Assembly (NCBI RefSeq): GCF_030407495.1
Contig: NZ_JASDDG010000021.1
Coordinates: forward strand, 1 to 64,000
From: Arthrobacter sp. APC 3897
GTDB lineage: Bacteria; Actinomycetota; Actinomycetes; Actinomycetales; Micrococcaceae
DNA length: 64,000 nucleotides
Direction: 5' to 3'
Made by a program: the position numbers and the translations under genes. The notes beneath the pieces are model-generated. The model was not told the DNA's origin. It saw only the letters and a list, made by a program, of their open reading frames with translations, and searched no databases. Positions 47,973-57,992 of the stretch are shown here, piece by piece. How positions within the stretch are numbered: position 1 is the stretch's first letter; each line of letters begins with the position of its first letter.

Positions 47973-49082
47973 CTACGCCCCTTCCAGCGCCTGAACGGTG
48001 GCCCGGGTCAGCCACCGCTGCGCGTGGACCATTGCATCGGCCGGATCCTGCACGAGGTCCAGCAGGCTGACGGCCGCCACCACACCGTATTCCGCCAGGA
48101 CGTGCTGCGGCAGGGTGATGCGGCCGGCGACGGCCACCACGGGAATTCCCGCATCCCGTGCACGCTCGGCCACAGCCAGCGGGGCCTTGCCGTAACGGGA
48201 CTGCTCGTCCAGTGACCCCTCACCCGTCAGCACCAGATCAGCCTTTTCCAGTGCTGTGTCCAGTCCGGTGAGCAGGGAAATCACGTGGAAGCCGCTTTCC
48301 AGCGTGGCGTTGGTGACCGCCAGGAACCCCGACGGGAAGCCTCCGGCCGCACCCGCACCGGCAATATCAACGTCGACGCCGGTGGTTTCCAGCAGCAGGG
48401 CCGCCCATTTGGCCAGCGCCTCATCCAGCAGCAGCCGCGCGGTGGCGTCCGCTCCCTTTTGGCCGGCAAAAACATGCGCCGCCCCCTCGCTGCCGGTCAG
48501 CGGATTGGTGACGTCGGCTGCAATGCGGATCCGTACGCCGGCCAGCCGGGGATCCAGTCCGGAGGTGTCGACGGCGGCGGCGAGGGACAGGCCTGCCCCG
48601 CCGGGCGGCACCGGATTGCCGGAAACATCGAGGATCCGCAGCCCGAGGGCGGTCAGGGCACCGGAACCGCCGTCGGTCATGGCGGATCCGCCGATGCCCA
48701 GGACAATTTCCGACGCTCCTGCATCCAGTGCTTCACGGATCAGTTCTCCGCTGCCGTAACTCGACGCGGCCAGGGAGGACTGCACGGAAGGTTCCACCAG
48801 CATCAGGCCCGAGGCCCGGGCGGTTTCAATCACGGCCGCACTGCCGGTCAGAGCCCACAGGGCGGTGACGTTTCCGCCCAGCGGTCCGCGGACGGTGGCA
48901 GTGCGTTCCTGCGCTCCCGCCGCCAGCGCCGCTTCGAGGGTACCCTCGCCGCCGTCGGCCACCGGAACAAGCATCACATCCGCTTCCGGGTACACAGCGA
49001 GTACCCCTTCCGCCATGGCGGCGGCCGCCTCCACAGCGGAAAGGGAACCTTTGAACTTGTCCGGGGCTATGAGAACGCGCAT
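47973..49082 (-). CDS. Glycerate kinase (GarK/GlxK family)
   Basis: 369 residues. Phosphorylates glycerate to 2- or 3-phosphoglycerate. Signature IAPDKFKGSLSA at the N-terminus, VADGGEGT, and LGIGGSAMTDGGSGAL. Start at the ATG 49082, four bases after the GDPD stop. It stands next to GDPD but away from other glyoxylate genes. Confidence 0.95.
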   Translation of the reverse strand: MRVLIAPDKFKGSLSAVEAAAAMAEGVLAVYPEADVMLVPVADGGEGTLEAALAAGAQERTATVRGPLGGNVTALWALTGSAAVIETARASGLMLVEPSVQSSLAASSYGSGELIREALDAGASEIVLGIGGSAMTDGGSGALTALGLRILDVSGNPVPPGGAGLSLAAAVDTSGLDPRLAGVRIRIAADVTNPLTGSEGAAHVFAGQKGADATARLLLDEALAKWAALLLETTGVDVDIAGAGAAGGFPSGFLAVTNATLESGFHVISLLTGLDTALEKADLVLTGEGSLDEQSRYGKAPLAVAERARDAGIPVVAVAGRITLPQHVLAEYGVVAAVSLLDLVQDPADAMVHAQRWLTRATVQALEGA

Positions 49083-49086
49083 GCCC

Positions 49087-49887
49087 CTATCCTGCCATCC
49101 CCTTCGGATCCCGCTGCGGCCAGACAGCACGCTCCGCCAGGATTTCGGCCAGCAGATCGGCGCGGTCCGACACCAGTCCGTCCACACCCTCGTCCAGCAG
49201 CCGCTCCATCTCGGCCGGCTCGTTGACCGTCCAGACATGCACCTGCAGCCCCGCCCGGTGGCAGCGGCGCAGGAACGACGGCGTCACCACCTTCACGGGG
49301 CCGTAGCGCGGAGGCACCTGCAGGCACTGGTACCGGCCGGCGCGTGCCAGCAGTCCGGTCAGCCCGAAAGGACCGAGCAGCACCGTGAGCGCGGTAAAAA
49401 CGGCTCCCGCGGAACTCGCGGACCGGCGGCCGGCACGCCGCAGAATCCGCAGTGCCGCCAACCGCCGCCGGTCGGAGAAGGAGGTGACGAGCACGCGCTC
49501 ATGCGCATCATGCTTTTCCAGCAACCGGGCCAGTTCAGCCGATCCCGCGGCGTCCTTGATGTCCACATTCAGGCGCAGGCCCGGCAGTTCGGTCAGCAGC
49601 TGTTCAAAGGTGGGAATCGCGGCGCGTCCGCCGATTCTGGCTGACTGGATCTGCCGGTAGCTGAGCTTTCCCACCGGGCCTCCGGCACCGGCAACCCGGT
49701 CCAGCGTGGCGTCGTGAAAGGCGAGAAGTACTCCGTCACTCGTGGTGCGGACATCCGTTTCCAGATAACCGAACCCCAGGGCGGCGGCGGCACGGAACGC
49801 CGGCAGGGAGTTTTCCAGACCTTCCCGGGAGAAACCGCGGTGGGCGAAGCCCAGCGGGCCGGGGGTGTTCAAGTAGGGGTAGCTCAC
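49087..49887 (-). CDS. Glycerophosphodiester phosphodiesterase
   Basis: 266 residues. Catalytic residues: HRG (about 16), ETD (about 43) and the His in FHDATLDR. A metal-binding region follows at LRLNVDIKD. It hydrolyses glycerophosphodiesters to glycerol 3-phosphate and an alcohol. No signal peptide, so cytoplasmic. GTG start. Coupled to glycerate kinase. Confidence 0.94.
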   Translation of the reverse strand: MSYPYLNTPGPLGFAHRGFSREGLENSLPAFRAAAALGFGYLETDVRTTSDGVLLAFHDATLDRVAGAGGPVGKLSYRQIQSARIGGRAAIPTFEQLLTELPGLRLNVDIKDAAGSAELARLLEKHDAHERVLVTSFSDRRRLAALRILRRAGRRSASSAGAVFTALTVLLGPFGLTGLLARAGRYQCLQVPPRYGPVKVVTPSFLRRCHRAGLQVHVWTVNEPAEMERLLDEGVDGLVSDRADLLAEILAERAVWPQRDPKGMAG

Positions 49888-50026
49888 CCGCGTACTTTAT
49901 CCGGCTTACGGCACTGCAGGGCCGTAAGCCATCCCTAAACGGGTTCCCGGAGTCCTAGACTTGCACCACCCCGACTCCCTGCACCATTTTCCGGTTCCGG
50001 GCGTTCGTGCACTGCGGAGGTATGGC

Positions 50027-52576
50027 TTGACCACAACGTCCCCCACTGAACATGCGGTGCGCGTCCGCCGCACCGGATTTAACCGAGCCCTTCGATGGCC
50101 CGCCGAAGTGCTGGGCGGCAGTGTCCGCCGTGCTCCCGTGACGCTTGGCTTTGTTGTTGTTCTGTGGCTGGCAGGCGCGTTCACCGGGAGCCTGGAAACA
50201 GGCCCCGAAGGTGCCCTCCAGGACTGGGTGGTTTTGTCCGCCGGGTCTTTTCCCGCCCATTGGCCCGCGCTGCTGCTGTCCGGCTTCTGGGCAACAGGCC
50301 TGGCCGGATACGTCTCCGGCACCCTGCTGGTCCTGGCCGTCGGGCTGCCGTCCGAACGCCGGATGGGATCAGTGCGGTTCGCCGCTGCTGCCGGGATATC
50401 CCAGGTACTGGGTTCCCTGCTGGCCCTGGGATTCGCCCATGCAGCCATTGCCGGGGACTGGTCCCGGGCACTGGAGTCGGAATCCTTTGTTGGACCGGTG
50501 GCCCTTACCTGCGGTGCCGCCGCCGCCCTGAGCGCCACATTATCCACTCTCTGGCGCCGCCGGCTTCGGCTCGGGCTGTTCACACTGCTGATGCTGCTGG
50601 CACTGTACGGAGGTTCCCTGCAGAGCGTGACCGTCCTGGCCGCCGCAGCCGTGGGCGGAGTGGGCGGACCACTGCTCTTCGGGCGGCTGCCGCGCTGGCC
50701 CGGCCGCCTTGTCTCCAGCCGCCGGGAGGCACGCGTGCTCGTGGCCCTTGTCGTGGCAGCCTCCGCCGCCGGTCCGGTAATCTCGGCTCTCAGCTCACAG
50801 GCAGTGGGCCCGCTGGCTGTTCTCCGCTATCTCTTCACCTACGTGGATATCACGGACCCGCAGGCCCTGGCCGAGCTGTGCACCGATACCGGCGAGGCCG
50901 CACAGTGCCACGCGGCCAAGCTTCAGCTGCGTGCCGGTCCGGCCGGTTTCTTTTTGGCCACCCTGCCCCAGATCCTGCTCGTGGTCTTCTCCGACGGCCT
51001 TAGACGGGGCCGGCGCTTTGCATGGGGGGCCGCTTTGGTCCTGCAGGCAGTCATGACAGTCCTGGCCGGCATCCGGATACTGCGTCACCTTACCGGCGCG
51101 GACCGCGGCGGCCGCTATGAACTGGGCACGGCCCAGAATGCGCTGGCCCTGGTGCTGCCGATGCTGGTTCCGCTGGCGGTGCTGGTGCTCCTGGCGGCCA
51201 CGCGCAGCCTGTTTACCGTTTCCGCTCCGCCGGGTACCTACCGCAGGCTGGCCGTCTGGGTGGGCAGTGCCGCCGTCGTCCTCAGCGCCCTGTACGTGGC
51301 AGCGGGGCTGCTGCTGCCCGGGGGGTTCACCCCCGCGGCTTCCCTCGGCACCCTGCTGGCGGACCTCCCCGAACGCTTCCTGCCTGTCCTGGTGCTGGCG
51401 ACGCCCGCACCGGTCCTGCTGCCCGCCTCGGCTTTCGCTTCGCTGCTGTACGAGGGCGTCGGCGTGGCGTTTTGGGGCCTCACCTGCATAGTTCTGCTCT
51501 ACTCGTTTGTACAGCCGGCCCACGGCCGGCAGGCACGGGACGGCGACCGCGCCCGGGGCCTTCTCAAGGCACACGGCGGCGGCACCATGGCCTGGATGAC
51601 GCTCTGGCCCGGCAACAGGTACTGGTTTGCGGCGAGCGGGAACTCCTATGTCGCGTTCCGCGGGGATCTCGGTGTTGCCCTGACCGTAGGAGAGCCCGTG
51701 GGCCCCCGCAGTGAACTGCGCAGCACCGTTGAGGAGTTTTCCGCCTACTGCACGGCCAACGGCCTGGCCGCCTGCTTTTATTCGGTGACCGCGGACGTGG
51801 AAGAGATCACCGGGAACCTGGGTTTTTCCCGGCTGCAGGTTGCCGAGGAGACCATCCTGCCGCTGGGGCAGCTGGAGTTCAAAGGGAAGAAGTTTCAGGA
51901 TGTCCGCACGGCCATGAACCACGCCCGGAAAGCAGGCATTGAGGCCAAATGGATTGACTATTCCTCGGCGCCGCTGGCACTCCTTGACCAGCTTCATGCG
52001 ATCTCCGAAGAATGGGTGGCGGACAAGAAGATGCCGGAAATGGGGTTCACACTCGGTGGGCTGGACGAGATCAATGATCCCGAAGTGCGGTGCCTGCTGG
52101 CGCTCGACAGGGACGGCACCGTCCACGGAGTGACGTCCTGGCTGCCCATCTACCGGGACGGCCGGGTGATTGGATGGACGCTGGACTTCATGCGGCGGCG
52201 CAGTTCAGGTTTCCGGCCCAGCATGGATTTTTTGATCGCCTCCGCTGCAACTCTGCTCCAGGATGAAGGCTATGAACTGATCAGCCTTTCCGGGGCGCCT
52301 TTGGCCCGTTCCCGGCAGGGCGGGAAAAGCGAAGCTCCGCTCCTGGACCGTGTGCTGAACCTGCTGGGAGCAACACTGGAACCGGTGTACGGTTTCCGTT
52401 CCCTGCTGGCCTTCAAGGCGAAGTTCCAGCCGCAGTACGTCCCGCTGTACATGACGTACCTCGATCCCGCATCGCTGCCGATGATCGGCAACGCGGTTGC
52501 CCGGGCCTATTTGCCCGGCGTCTCGCTTAGCCAGAGCCTCACCTTGGTGCGTCGGATTGTCGACGGCGTCCGATGA
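50027..52576 (+). CDS. Membrane aminoacyl-lipid synthase with an inactive rhomboid-like N-terminal module
   Basis: 849 residues from the TTG at 50027, preceded by GCGGAGG. Residues ~35-230 read like a rhomboid fold (LLLSGFWATGLAGYVSGTLL, SERRMGSVRF) but the GxSG serine site is replaced (GPVALTCG, 156-163) and the His before the Gly-rich last helix is Ala (AAAAVGGVGG, 205-214). More membrane segments run to about 490. The C-terminal DUF2156 domain (about 511-830) has the MprF features GKKFQDVRTAMNHARK and SLSGAPLA. It should transfer an amino acid from aminoacyl-tRNA to a lipid headgroup; which amino acid and lipid is unknown. It overlaps the next gene by 4 bases. Confidence 0.82.
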   Translation: MTTTSPTEHAVRVRRTGFNRALRWPAEVLGGSVRRAPVTLGFVVVLWLAGAFTGSLETGPEGALQDWVVLSAGSFPAHWPALLLSGFWATGLAGYVSGTLLVLAVGLPSERRMGSVRFAAAAGISQVLGSLLALGFAHAAIAGDWSRALESESFVGPVALTCGAAAALSATLSTLWRRRLRLGLFTLLMLLALYGGSLQSVTVLAAAAVGGVGGPLLFGRLPRWPGRLVSSRREARVLVALVVAASAAGPVISALSSQAVGPLAVLRYLFTYVDITDPQALAELCTDTGEAAQCHAAKLQLRAGPAGFFLATLPQILLVVFSDGLRRGRRFAWGAALVLQAVMTVLAGIRILRHLTGADRGGRYELGTAQNALALVLPMLVPLAVLVLLAATRSLFTVSAPPGTYRRLAVWVGSAAVVLSALYVAAGLLLPGGFTPAASLGTLLADLPERFLPVLVLATPAPVLLPASAFASLLYEGVGVAFWGLTCIVLLYSFVQPAHGRQARDGDRARGLLKAHGGGTMAWMTLWPGNRYWFAASGNSYVAFRGDLGVALTVGEPVGPRSELRSTVEEFSAYCTANGLAACFYSVTADVEEITGNLGFSRLQVAEETILPLGQLEFKGKKFQDVRTAMNHARKAGIEAKWIDYSSAPLALLDQLHAISEEWVADKKMPEMGFTLGGLDEINDPEVRCLLALDRDGTVHGVTSWLPIYRDGRVIGWTLDFMRRRSSGFRPSMDFLIASAATLLQDEGYELISLSGAPLARSRQGGKSEAPLLDRVLNLLGATLEPVYGFRSLLAFKAKFQPQYVPLYMTYLDPASLPMIGNAVARAYLPGVSLSQSLTLVRRIVDGVR

Positions 52577-53874
52577 ACTCGGTCTCCCTGCTGACGGGGG
52601 TGGTGCCGGTTGTCCTGCTGGCCCTCGGCGGAATGTCCCTGATCTGGCTCGCTTCCGGCGGGGCACGGCATTTGCTCGTGGTGGTTCCGGCGGCGGCCCT
52701 GGCCTCTGCGGCGCTGACGTTTTCCCTGTTCCTCTTGGCTGAAGGCGTCTTCCATTGGTGGGATGCTTCATTTCCGCGGATATTGTACGTATATGCCGGA
52801 TTAGGAATACTTGCTGTGATCCTGGCCGGCGTCCGTTTGCGGACCGGAAGGTCCGCTCCGCCCAAGATCCTGGCGTTGACCGCTGCATCCCTGGCACTGC
52901 TGGCCGTGGCCGTCACCGTCAATGCTGCCTACGCCCAGTATCCAACGCTGGAGTCCCTGGTCAGCCCGCCAAGGCCGGTGGATGAAGCTCTTCCGGAACG
53001 GGATCCCGCAACGGCCGCCGGCCTGCCGGCCACAACGGAGGCGAACTGGACTGCACCCCCGGACATGCCGTCGGAGGGCAGGATCTACTCGGCGGAGATC
53101 CCGGGCAGCACTTCCGGTTACGCCTCCAACTCCGCACTGGTTTACCTTCCTCCCGCTTATCTGGCTTCGCCGGCCGCGGTGAACCTTCCAGTTCTGGTGC
53201 TCATCCACGGCCAGCCCGGAAACCCCAGCGACTGGCTGGTGGGCGGGCAGCTGCTGACTATGGTGGACACGTTCGCGGCCAAACACCACGGGCTGGCGCC
53301 GGTAGTGGTCATGCCCGATGCCTCCAACGCGGATAACGCCAACTGGCCCCTCTGCCTCGATTCGGACATCAGCTCCTCGGCAACCTATCTGGCCGTGGAT
53401 TTGCCGGCCTGGGTGCGGCAGCATCTGGCCGCAGGCCTCAGCGGAGGCAGCCAGTGGGCCGTGGCCGGCTATTCCTACGGCGGCACCTGTGCTCTGCAGC
53501 TGGCCACGAACTTTCCGGACACCTACCCCACTTTCATTGACATCGCCGGCGAATCGGCGCCCACCGTGACACAGGGCCAGGATTTCCTCATCAACACCTA
53601 CTTTGGCGGAAACAAGTCGAGGTTTACGAGCCAAAACGCACTGGACCTGCTGGCAGCGAAATCGTTTCCGGATTCCGCGGGCATCTTTGCCGTCGGCGCC
53701 GATGACTCCGTGTACACACCCGAAGGCCGCCGGGTCTACGCGGCCGCCAAAGCTGCGGGCATGGATGTCAGCCTGCAGGTGCTGCCCGGCGGCCACTCCT
53801 GGCAGGTGTGGAAGGCGGGGCTGGCGAACAACCTGGACTGGCTCTGCCGCCGATTGGGCATACTGGGTTCATGA
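52573..53874 (+). CDS. Membrane-anchored extracytoplasmic esterase
   Basis: 433 residues. Four membrane segments (about 4-25, 31-56, 65-82, 96-120) precede a soluble alpha/beta hydrolase domain like esterase D or antigen 85. The nucleophile elbow is GYSYGG (Ser at about 301), an acid is near GADDSV, and the His is in GGHSWQ (about 406). The domain should face the cell exterior. The ATG overlaps the synthase stop (ATGA), so the two are co-translated. It could reverse or trim the lipid made by the synthase, but this is a guess. Confidence 0.8.
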   Translation: MNSVSLLTGVVPVVLLALGGMSLIWLASGGARHLLVVVPAAALASAALTFSLFLLAEGVFHWWDASFPRILYVYAGLGILAVILAGVRLRTGRSAPPKILALTAASLALLAVAVTVNAAYAQYPTLESLVSPPRPVDEALPERDPATAAGLPATTEANWTAPPDMPSEGRIYSAEIPGSTSGYASNSALVYLPPAYLASPAAVNLPVLVLIHGQPGNPSDWLVGGQLLTMVDTFAAKHHGLAPVVVMPDASNADNANWPLCLDSDISSSATYLAVDLPAWVRQHLAAGLSGGSQWAVAGYSYGGTCALQLATNFPDTYPTFIDIAGESAPTVTQGQDFLINTYFGGNKSRFTSQNALDLLAAKSFPDSAGIFAVGADDSVYTPEGRRVYAAAKAAGMDVSLQVLPGGHSWQVWKAGLANNLDWLCRRLGILGS

Positions 53875-54674
53875 CCGATAGCCCAGAAGGGACCCCTCCC
53901 TCCGATCCCCGGGACCAAGGCGGCCGCCCTCCCCGGCCCGGCACGCGGGCCTGGGCGGCTTCGCTGCTGCACCGCCTGGCGCAGTGGACATCTCCGCACG
54001 CCGCCCTGCTGATCACACTGGCACTGGGGCTGATTCCCGCGATGCTCCTGACACTGGGTTCTGCCGAGGTTTATGAAGCGGTGGCGGAGTCCGAGGGCGT
54101 GGCCCTGCTGGATGAGCCCGCACTGGATGCGGCACTGGCGGTGCGTTCACCCTGGACGGATGCGGCTGTAACTGCGTTCACGAATCTGGCCGGCACGGTG
54201 GGCATGCCCATCCTGGCAGGTACGGCAACGCTGGTGCTGGCCTGGCGCTGGAAGTCCTGGACCCCGGTACTCCTTATGGTGTCCGCCGCGGCCGGGTCAC
54301 TGCTGATGACGGTGGCGGGGAAGGATTTGATCGGCCGGACCCGGCCTCCGCTGTTGGACGCCGTTCCGCCGTATGAATACTCGGCGTCGTTTCCCAGCGG
54401 GCATTCCCTGAATTCGGTGGTCATTGCCGGCATGGTGGCATACCTGATCATCCTGCGGCTTCAGGCACGGCGGGCCAAGCTCCTGACGGCGGCGGCCGCC
54501 GCGGCTTTCGCCGTTGCCGTAGGACTGAGCCGTGTCTACCTGGGACACCACTGGCTCACCGACGTCCTGGTGGCATGGACGCTGGGACTGGCCTGGCTGG
54601 CGGTGGTCATCACCGTCCACCGGCTGCTGCACTCACGCCGGGCAGCAGCTCAGGGTATCGACGCCGGAGGGTAA
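53871..54674 (+). CDS. PAP2-family membrane phosphatase
   Basis: 267 residues, six membrane segments. Phosphatidic-acid-phosphatase type 2 motifs: KDLIGRTRPP, SFPSGHS and SRVYLGHHWLTD, complete with all catalytic residues. It dephosphorylates lipid phosphates or undecaprenyl pyrophosphate. The ATG overlaps the esterase stop by 4 bases. Third and last gene of the coupled lipid operon. Confidence 0.93.
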   Translation: MTDSPEGTPPSDPRDQGGRPPRPGTRAWAASLLHRLAQWTSPHAALLITLALGLIPAMLLTLGSAEVYEAVAESEGVALLDEPALDAALAVRSPWTDAAVTAFTNLAGTVGMPILAGTATLVLAWRWKSWTPVLLMVSAAAGSLLMTVAGKDLIGRTRPPLLDAVPPYEYSASFPSGHSLNSVVIAGMVAYLIILRLQARRAKLLTAAAAAAFAVAVGLSRVYLGHHWLTDVLVAWTLGLAWLAVVITVHRLLHSRRAAAQGIDAGG

Positions 54675-54691
54675 GCACGCCGGACCGTAAG

Positions 54692-55495
54692 TTAGAGCCT
54701 GCGCAGGAGGGATTCCAGCACCTGGGCCACGCCGTCGTCAGCGAAGGCCGGGGCTACCCGGTCAGCCGCCGCCAATGCATCGGCGTGGCCGGACGCCATG
54801 GCGTAGCCGCGCCCGGCCCACTGCAGCATCTGCACATCATTGGGCATGTCACCGAAGGCCACCACATCCGCCGGAGCAATGTCGCGGGATGCGGCGTAGT
54901 CGGCCAGCGTGACCGACTTGTTCAAGCCGTGCAGGGACATCTCCAGCAGCGGAACCGCAGGCGCGGAGTGCGTGGTGGACACCAGGTGCGATACCGCCGG
55001 GCGGACCCGGTGCAGGAACTCATCCGGAGACGTGCCGTCCACGCGTGCCAGGAACTTCACCACCGTGTCCGCCTCGGAGAGGCTGGATTCCAGCGGGGCG
55101 GGAGCCGCCGCGCCCGGCAATTCCCTTGAACCGGGTTCGAGGAATCCCGGAGCCAGATGGAAGCCGTCCACGGTTTCCGCAGCGAACCGGACCGCCGGGT
55201 AGAGCTTCCGAATGATCTCAGCGGCCGTGAAGAGATCCGACAACGCCAGGGCCTGCGCCTTGAGCACCCGTCCGGCACCCAGATCGTAGGTTACGGCACC
55301 GTTGGAACAGATGACGGTGCCGGTATGCCCCAGGGCATCGGTGAGCGGGGTCAGCCAGCGCGGGGGCCGGCCCGTGACAAAGACAATCTCGACACCGGCG
55401 TCCACGCAGTCCCGGAACGCACGGACGGTGCGGTCGCTGATCCTGTTGTCGGGCCCCACAATGGTCCCGTCCAGGTCGCTTGCTACCAAACGCAC
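54692..55495 (-). CDS. HAD-superfamily (Cof-type) phosphatase
   Basis: 267 residues. Motif I DLDGTIVGPDN (about 7-17), motif II VTGRPPRW (about 40-47) and motif III/IV FGDMPNDVQML (about 214-224). A C2-type cap lies between. It is the second Cof-type phosphatase in the window (the other ends at 33011). Substrate unknown. GTG start at 55495. Confidence 0.9.
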   Translation of the reverse strand: MRLVASDLDGTIVGPDNRISDRTVRAFRDCVDAGVEIVFVTGRPPRWLTPLTDALGHTGTVICSNGAVTYDLGAGRVLKAQALALSDLFTAAEIIRKLYPAVRFAAETVDGFHLAPGFLEPGSRELPGAAAPAPLESSLSEADTVVKFLARVDGTSPDEFLHRVRPAVSHLVSTTHSAPAVPLLEMSLHGLNKSVTLADYAASRDIAPADVVAFGDMPNDVQMLQWAGRGYAMASGHADALAAADRVAPAFADDGVAQVLESLLRRL

Positions 55496-55599
55496 CGGGC
55501 ACCCCGTTCACTCGCTGTGTTCTGCACATCTGCGCAGACCTCCAGCCTATCCGGCCCGGGCAGCCCGATGCGGCCGGATGCGGGCTCAGGCGCCCCGGG

Positions 55600-56139
55600 T
55601 CAGTCGGCGGAAACTTCAGCCAGACCCACCAGGACGCCGCGGGCCAGGGTGTGGCTGAACAGGTTGAACCCCAGGAACGCCGGGGTGGCATCAGCCGGAA
55701 CATCCAGGGTTTCGACGTCTACGGCGTGAACCACAACAAAGTAGCGGTGCGGTCCGTGTCCGGGAGGCGGTGCCGCTCCCACAAACCCGGCAAACCCGGC
55801 GTCGTTTCGAAGCTGCACCGTACCCTGCGGCATGTTGTCGCTGTTGGCGGCATCGGCGGGCAGCGAGGTGGTGGACACGGGAATGTTGAAGGCCGCCCAG
55901 TGCCAGAAGCCGCTGGCAGTGGGCGCGTCGGGGTCATACATGGTGACCGCAAAACTCCTGGTGCCTTCCGGGGCTCCGGACCAGCTCAACTGCGGGGATG
56001 CGTCCTTCCCGCCCGGAATCCCCATTTTTCCGCTGTACTGTGCGGGGCCAAAGGGCTCCATGTTGGCGATGTCCCCGCTGGTGACGGCAAAGGACGGTAC
56101 GGAGGGAAGGGCTTCATACGGATCATGGATTTGCATCAT
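55600..56139 (-). CDS. YbhB/YbcL-type PEBP protein
   Basis: 179 residues. Phosphatidylethanolamine-binding-protein fold with the signature [20 protein letters not shown] and the second site [13 protein letters not shown]. Bacterial members are small cytoplasmic proteins of unclear function. Two adjacent ATGs follow GGAGAAC; the second (56136) has better spacing. It lies 23 bases after the PfkB kinase and may be co-transcribed with it. Confidence 0.93.
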   Translation of the reverse strand: MMQIHDPYEALPSVPSFAVTSGDIANMEPFGPAQYSGKMGIPGGKDASPQLSWSGAPEGTRSFAVTMYDPDAPTASGFWHWAAFNIPVSTTSLPADAANSDNMPQGTVQLRNDAGFAGFVGAAPPPGHGPHRYFVVVHAVDVETLDVPADATPAFLGFNLFSHTLARGVLVGLAEVSAD

Positions 56140-56162
56140 GTTCTCCTTGGCGTGACTGCTCG

Positions 56163-57083
56163 TCAGGGGTTGGAAAGATCTTCGCGGGAGGGCGGGTTGG
56201 CACCCGCCCGTGAGACGGTGACGGCTGCGGCGCGGACCGCAAAGCCCAGCACGGTGCTCAGGTCCCCGGCGCCAATGCGGACCAGCTCGGGACGGCGGGC
56301 ACCGCCGTCGAGCTCCAGATCCATGAGTGACACCAGCAGCGCGGACATGAAGGAGTCTCCGGCACCCACAGTGTCCACCACGGCAACCGGCGGAACGGAG
56401 GCCTCGGCCTCCCCGGCGGCGGTGACGGCCCAGGCTCCCTTGGATCCGCCGGTGACGGCGACGAGCGCGGGGCCCATGGCCAGCCAGCGCCGGGCGGTGT
56501 CGCGGGGGTCTTCCTCCGGGTACAGCCAGGCGAGGTCCTCGTCCGAGGCCTTGACGACGTCGGCCAGGGCGACGAATTTCTCCGCCTGGTCCCGGGCGTA
56601 GGCCGCATCGGTAATGATCGAGGGCCGGCAGTTGGGATCATAGGTAATGGTTGCCGAGGGGCGGGCGCGTTCCACCGCCCGCAGCACGGCGTCTGCGCCG
56701 GGCTGCAGCATGGAGGCAATGGACCCGGTGTGCAGCATGGTGGTGCCGTCCAGCAGCCGGGGCAGTGCCTCGGCCAGGGACGGGAGCTGCCAGGCGAGGT
56801 CAAAGGTGTAGCGGGCGCCGCCGGCCGGATCCAGCAGTGCGGTGGCGACGCTGGTGGGCAGGTCATCCGGCGGCAGCGGGGTCAGGACGGAGTTGCCCCG
56901 CAGATGTTCATGGATCAGCTGCCCGTAGGCATCGGTGCCGTAGCGGCCCACGAACTGCACCGGCCGGCCGAGCCTGGCAACGCCGACAGCCACGTTGAGG
57001 GGGCTCCCGCCGGGATGGAACCGTTTGGGAGCGGTGTCGCTGAGAACCTCGTCCACGAGGGCTTCGCCGATGACTGTAAGCAC
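56163..57083 (-). CDS. PfkB-family sugar kinase (fructokinase-like)
   Basis: 306 residues from the GTG at 57083; a TTG three codons earlier is possible. Ribokinase/PfkB motifs: [15 protein letters not shown] near the N-terminus and [13 protein letters not shown], with the catalytic Asp (about 245-257). The N-terminus ([10 protein letters not shown]) is fructokinase-like, so fructose is the likely but not certain substrate. Confidence 0.88.
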   Translation of the reverse strand: MLTVIGEALVDEVLSDTAPKRFHPGGSPLNVAVGVARLGRPVQFVGRYGTDAYGQLIHEHLRGNSVLTPLPPDDLPTSVATALLDPAGGARYTFDLAWQLPSLAEALPRLLDGTTMLHTGSIASMLQPGADAVLRAVERARPSATITYDPNCRPSIITDAAYARDQAEKFVALADVVKASDEDLAWLYPEEDPRDTARRWLAMGPALVAVTGGSKGAWAVTAAGEAEASVPPVAVVDTVGAGDSFMSALLVSLMDLELDGGARRPELVRIGAGDLSTVLGFAVRAAAVTVSRAGANPPSREDLSNP

Positions 57084-57118
57084 GCTTCTCAACCTAACAG
57101 AGCGCCGGCCAGGTTTCC

Positions 57119-57892
57119 TTATGTTAGCCGCGCCTGAGACAGTGCGGCCACCGCTTCGATGACGGCGGCCCAGGCTTCGGTTCCCGGGGTGATCAGGTCA
57201 AAGTGGTCTCCCGGGACCATCCGCAGTTCGGCGGGCGAGCCGGACTGCACGGCCGCCTCCACGAATCCTGCCGATTGGCTCAGCGGTACATGCCGGTCAG
57301 CATCCCCGTGCAGGGCAACCACGGGAACGGACAGCGGCAGGCACAGCAGGGGGTCCGCGCTGCGGTAGCGGTCCGGATCTGCTTCCGGGGAGGACCCCAG
57401 GAAATTGCGCACCGCTCCGTCGCTCAGGTTCAGCTCCATTGCCTCCGCCAGGTTCAGGACCCCGGCCTGGCTCACGACGGCGGTGACGGGCACGGCGGCT
57501 CCGGTTCGGCCGGCAGCCCACACAGCCAGGTGTCCGCCGGCGGAGTGTCCCAGGACGGTAACCCGCGAGAGGTCCAGGCCGTACTCCGGGGCTGCCGGGG
57601 CGAGCGCATCGATTCCGGCACTGATGTCCTCGAACGTTTCAGGCCAGCCGCCGCCGCTTCCCGCCCGGCGGTACTCCAGGTTCCAGCAGGCATACCCCCG
57701 TGCTGCGAGATCCTGCGCGGCCGGCCGGCCGAGCTCCGCCGTGTACCGGGAGCGCCAGTACCCGCCGTGGATGATGACCACCACTGCGGGGAGCTGGGCA
57801 GGCGCAGTGCCGCCGCCGTCGGGCAGCGTTAGTTCCGCGTACTGATCCGGGTGCTTACCGTAGGCAAGGCGCTGCGGGTCCGACGGCATCAT
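57119..57892 (-). CDS. Alpha/beta hydrolase with HGGYW motif
   Basis: 257 residues. Oxyanion motif HGGYW at 42-46, nucleophile elbow GHSAGG with S117, acid near HGDADRHV and His in PGDHFDLI. HGGYW is typical of kynurenine formamidase-like esterases, but no tryptophan-degradation gene is adjacent, so a general esterase is equally possible. GGAGG lies 5 bases before the ATG 57892. Confidence 0.85.
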   Translation of the reverse strand: MMPSDPQRLAYGKHPDQYAELTLPDGGGTAPAQLPAVVVIIHGGYWRSRYTAELGRPAAQDLAARGYACWNLEYRRAGSGGGWPETFEDISAGIDALAPAAPEYGLDLSRVTVLGHSAGGHLAVWAAGRTGAAVPVTAVVSQAGVLNLAEAMELNLSDGAVRNFLGSSPEADPDRYRSADPLLCLPLSVPVVALHGDADRHVPLSQSAGFVEAAVQSGSPAELRMVPGDHFDLITPGTEAWAAVIEAVAALSQARLT

Positions 57893-57992
57893 AACCACCT
57901 CCTCATCTGGCCTAATCTGGTAGTTGAGCCTAGCGTCCGGTACGCCGGACGGCCGGCGACACAACCAAGGGTGAAGGAACGGGGATTTTTCT

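Noticed and set aside
50022-50030. ATG at 50022 as start of the synthase gene
   Set aside because: It reads ATG GCT TGA and stops at once; the TTG at 50027 is in frame with the long gene and has a good ribosome binding site.
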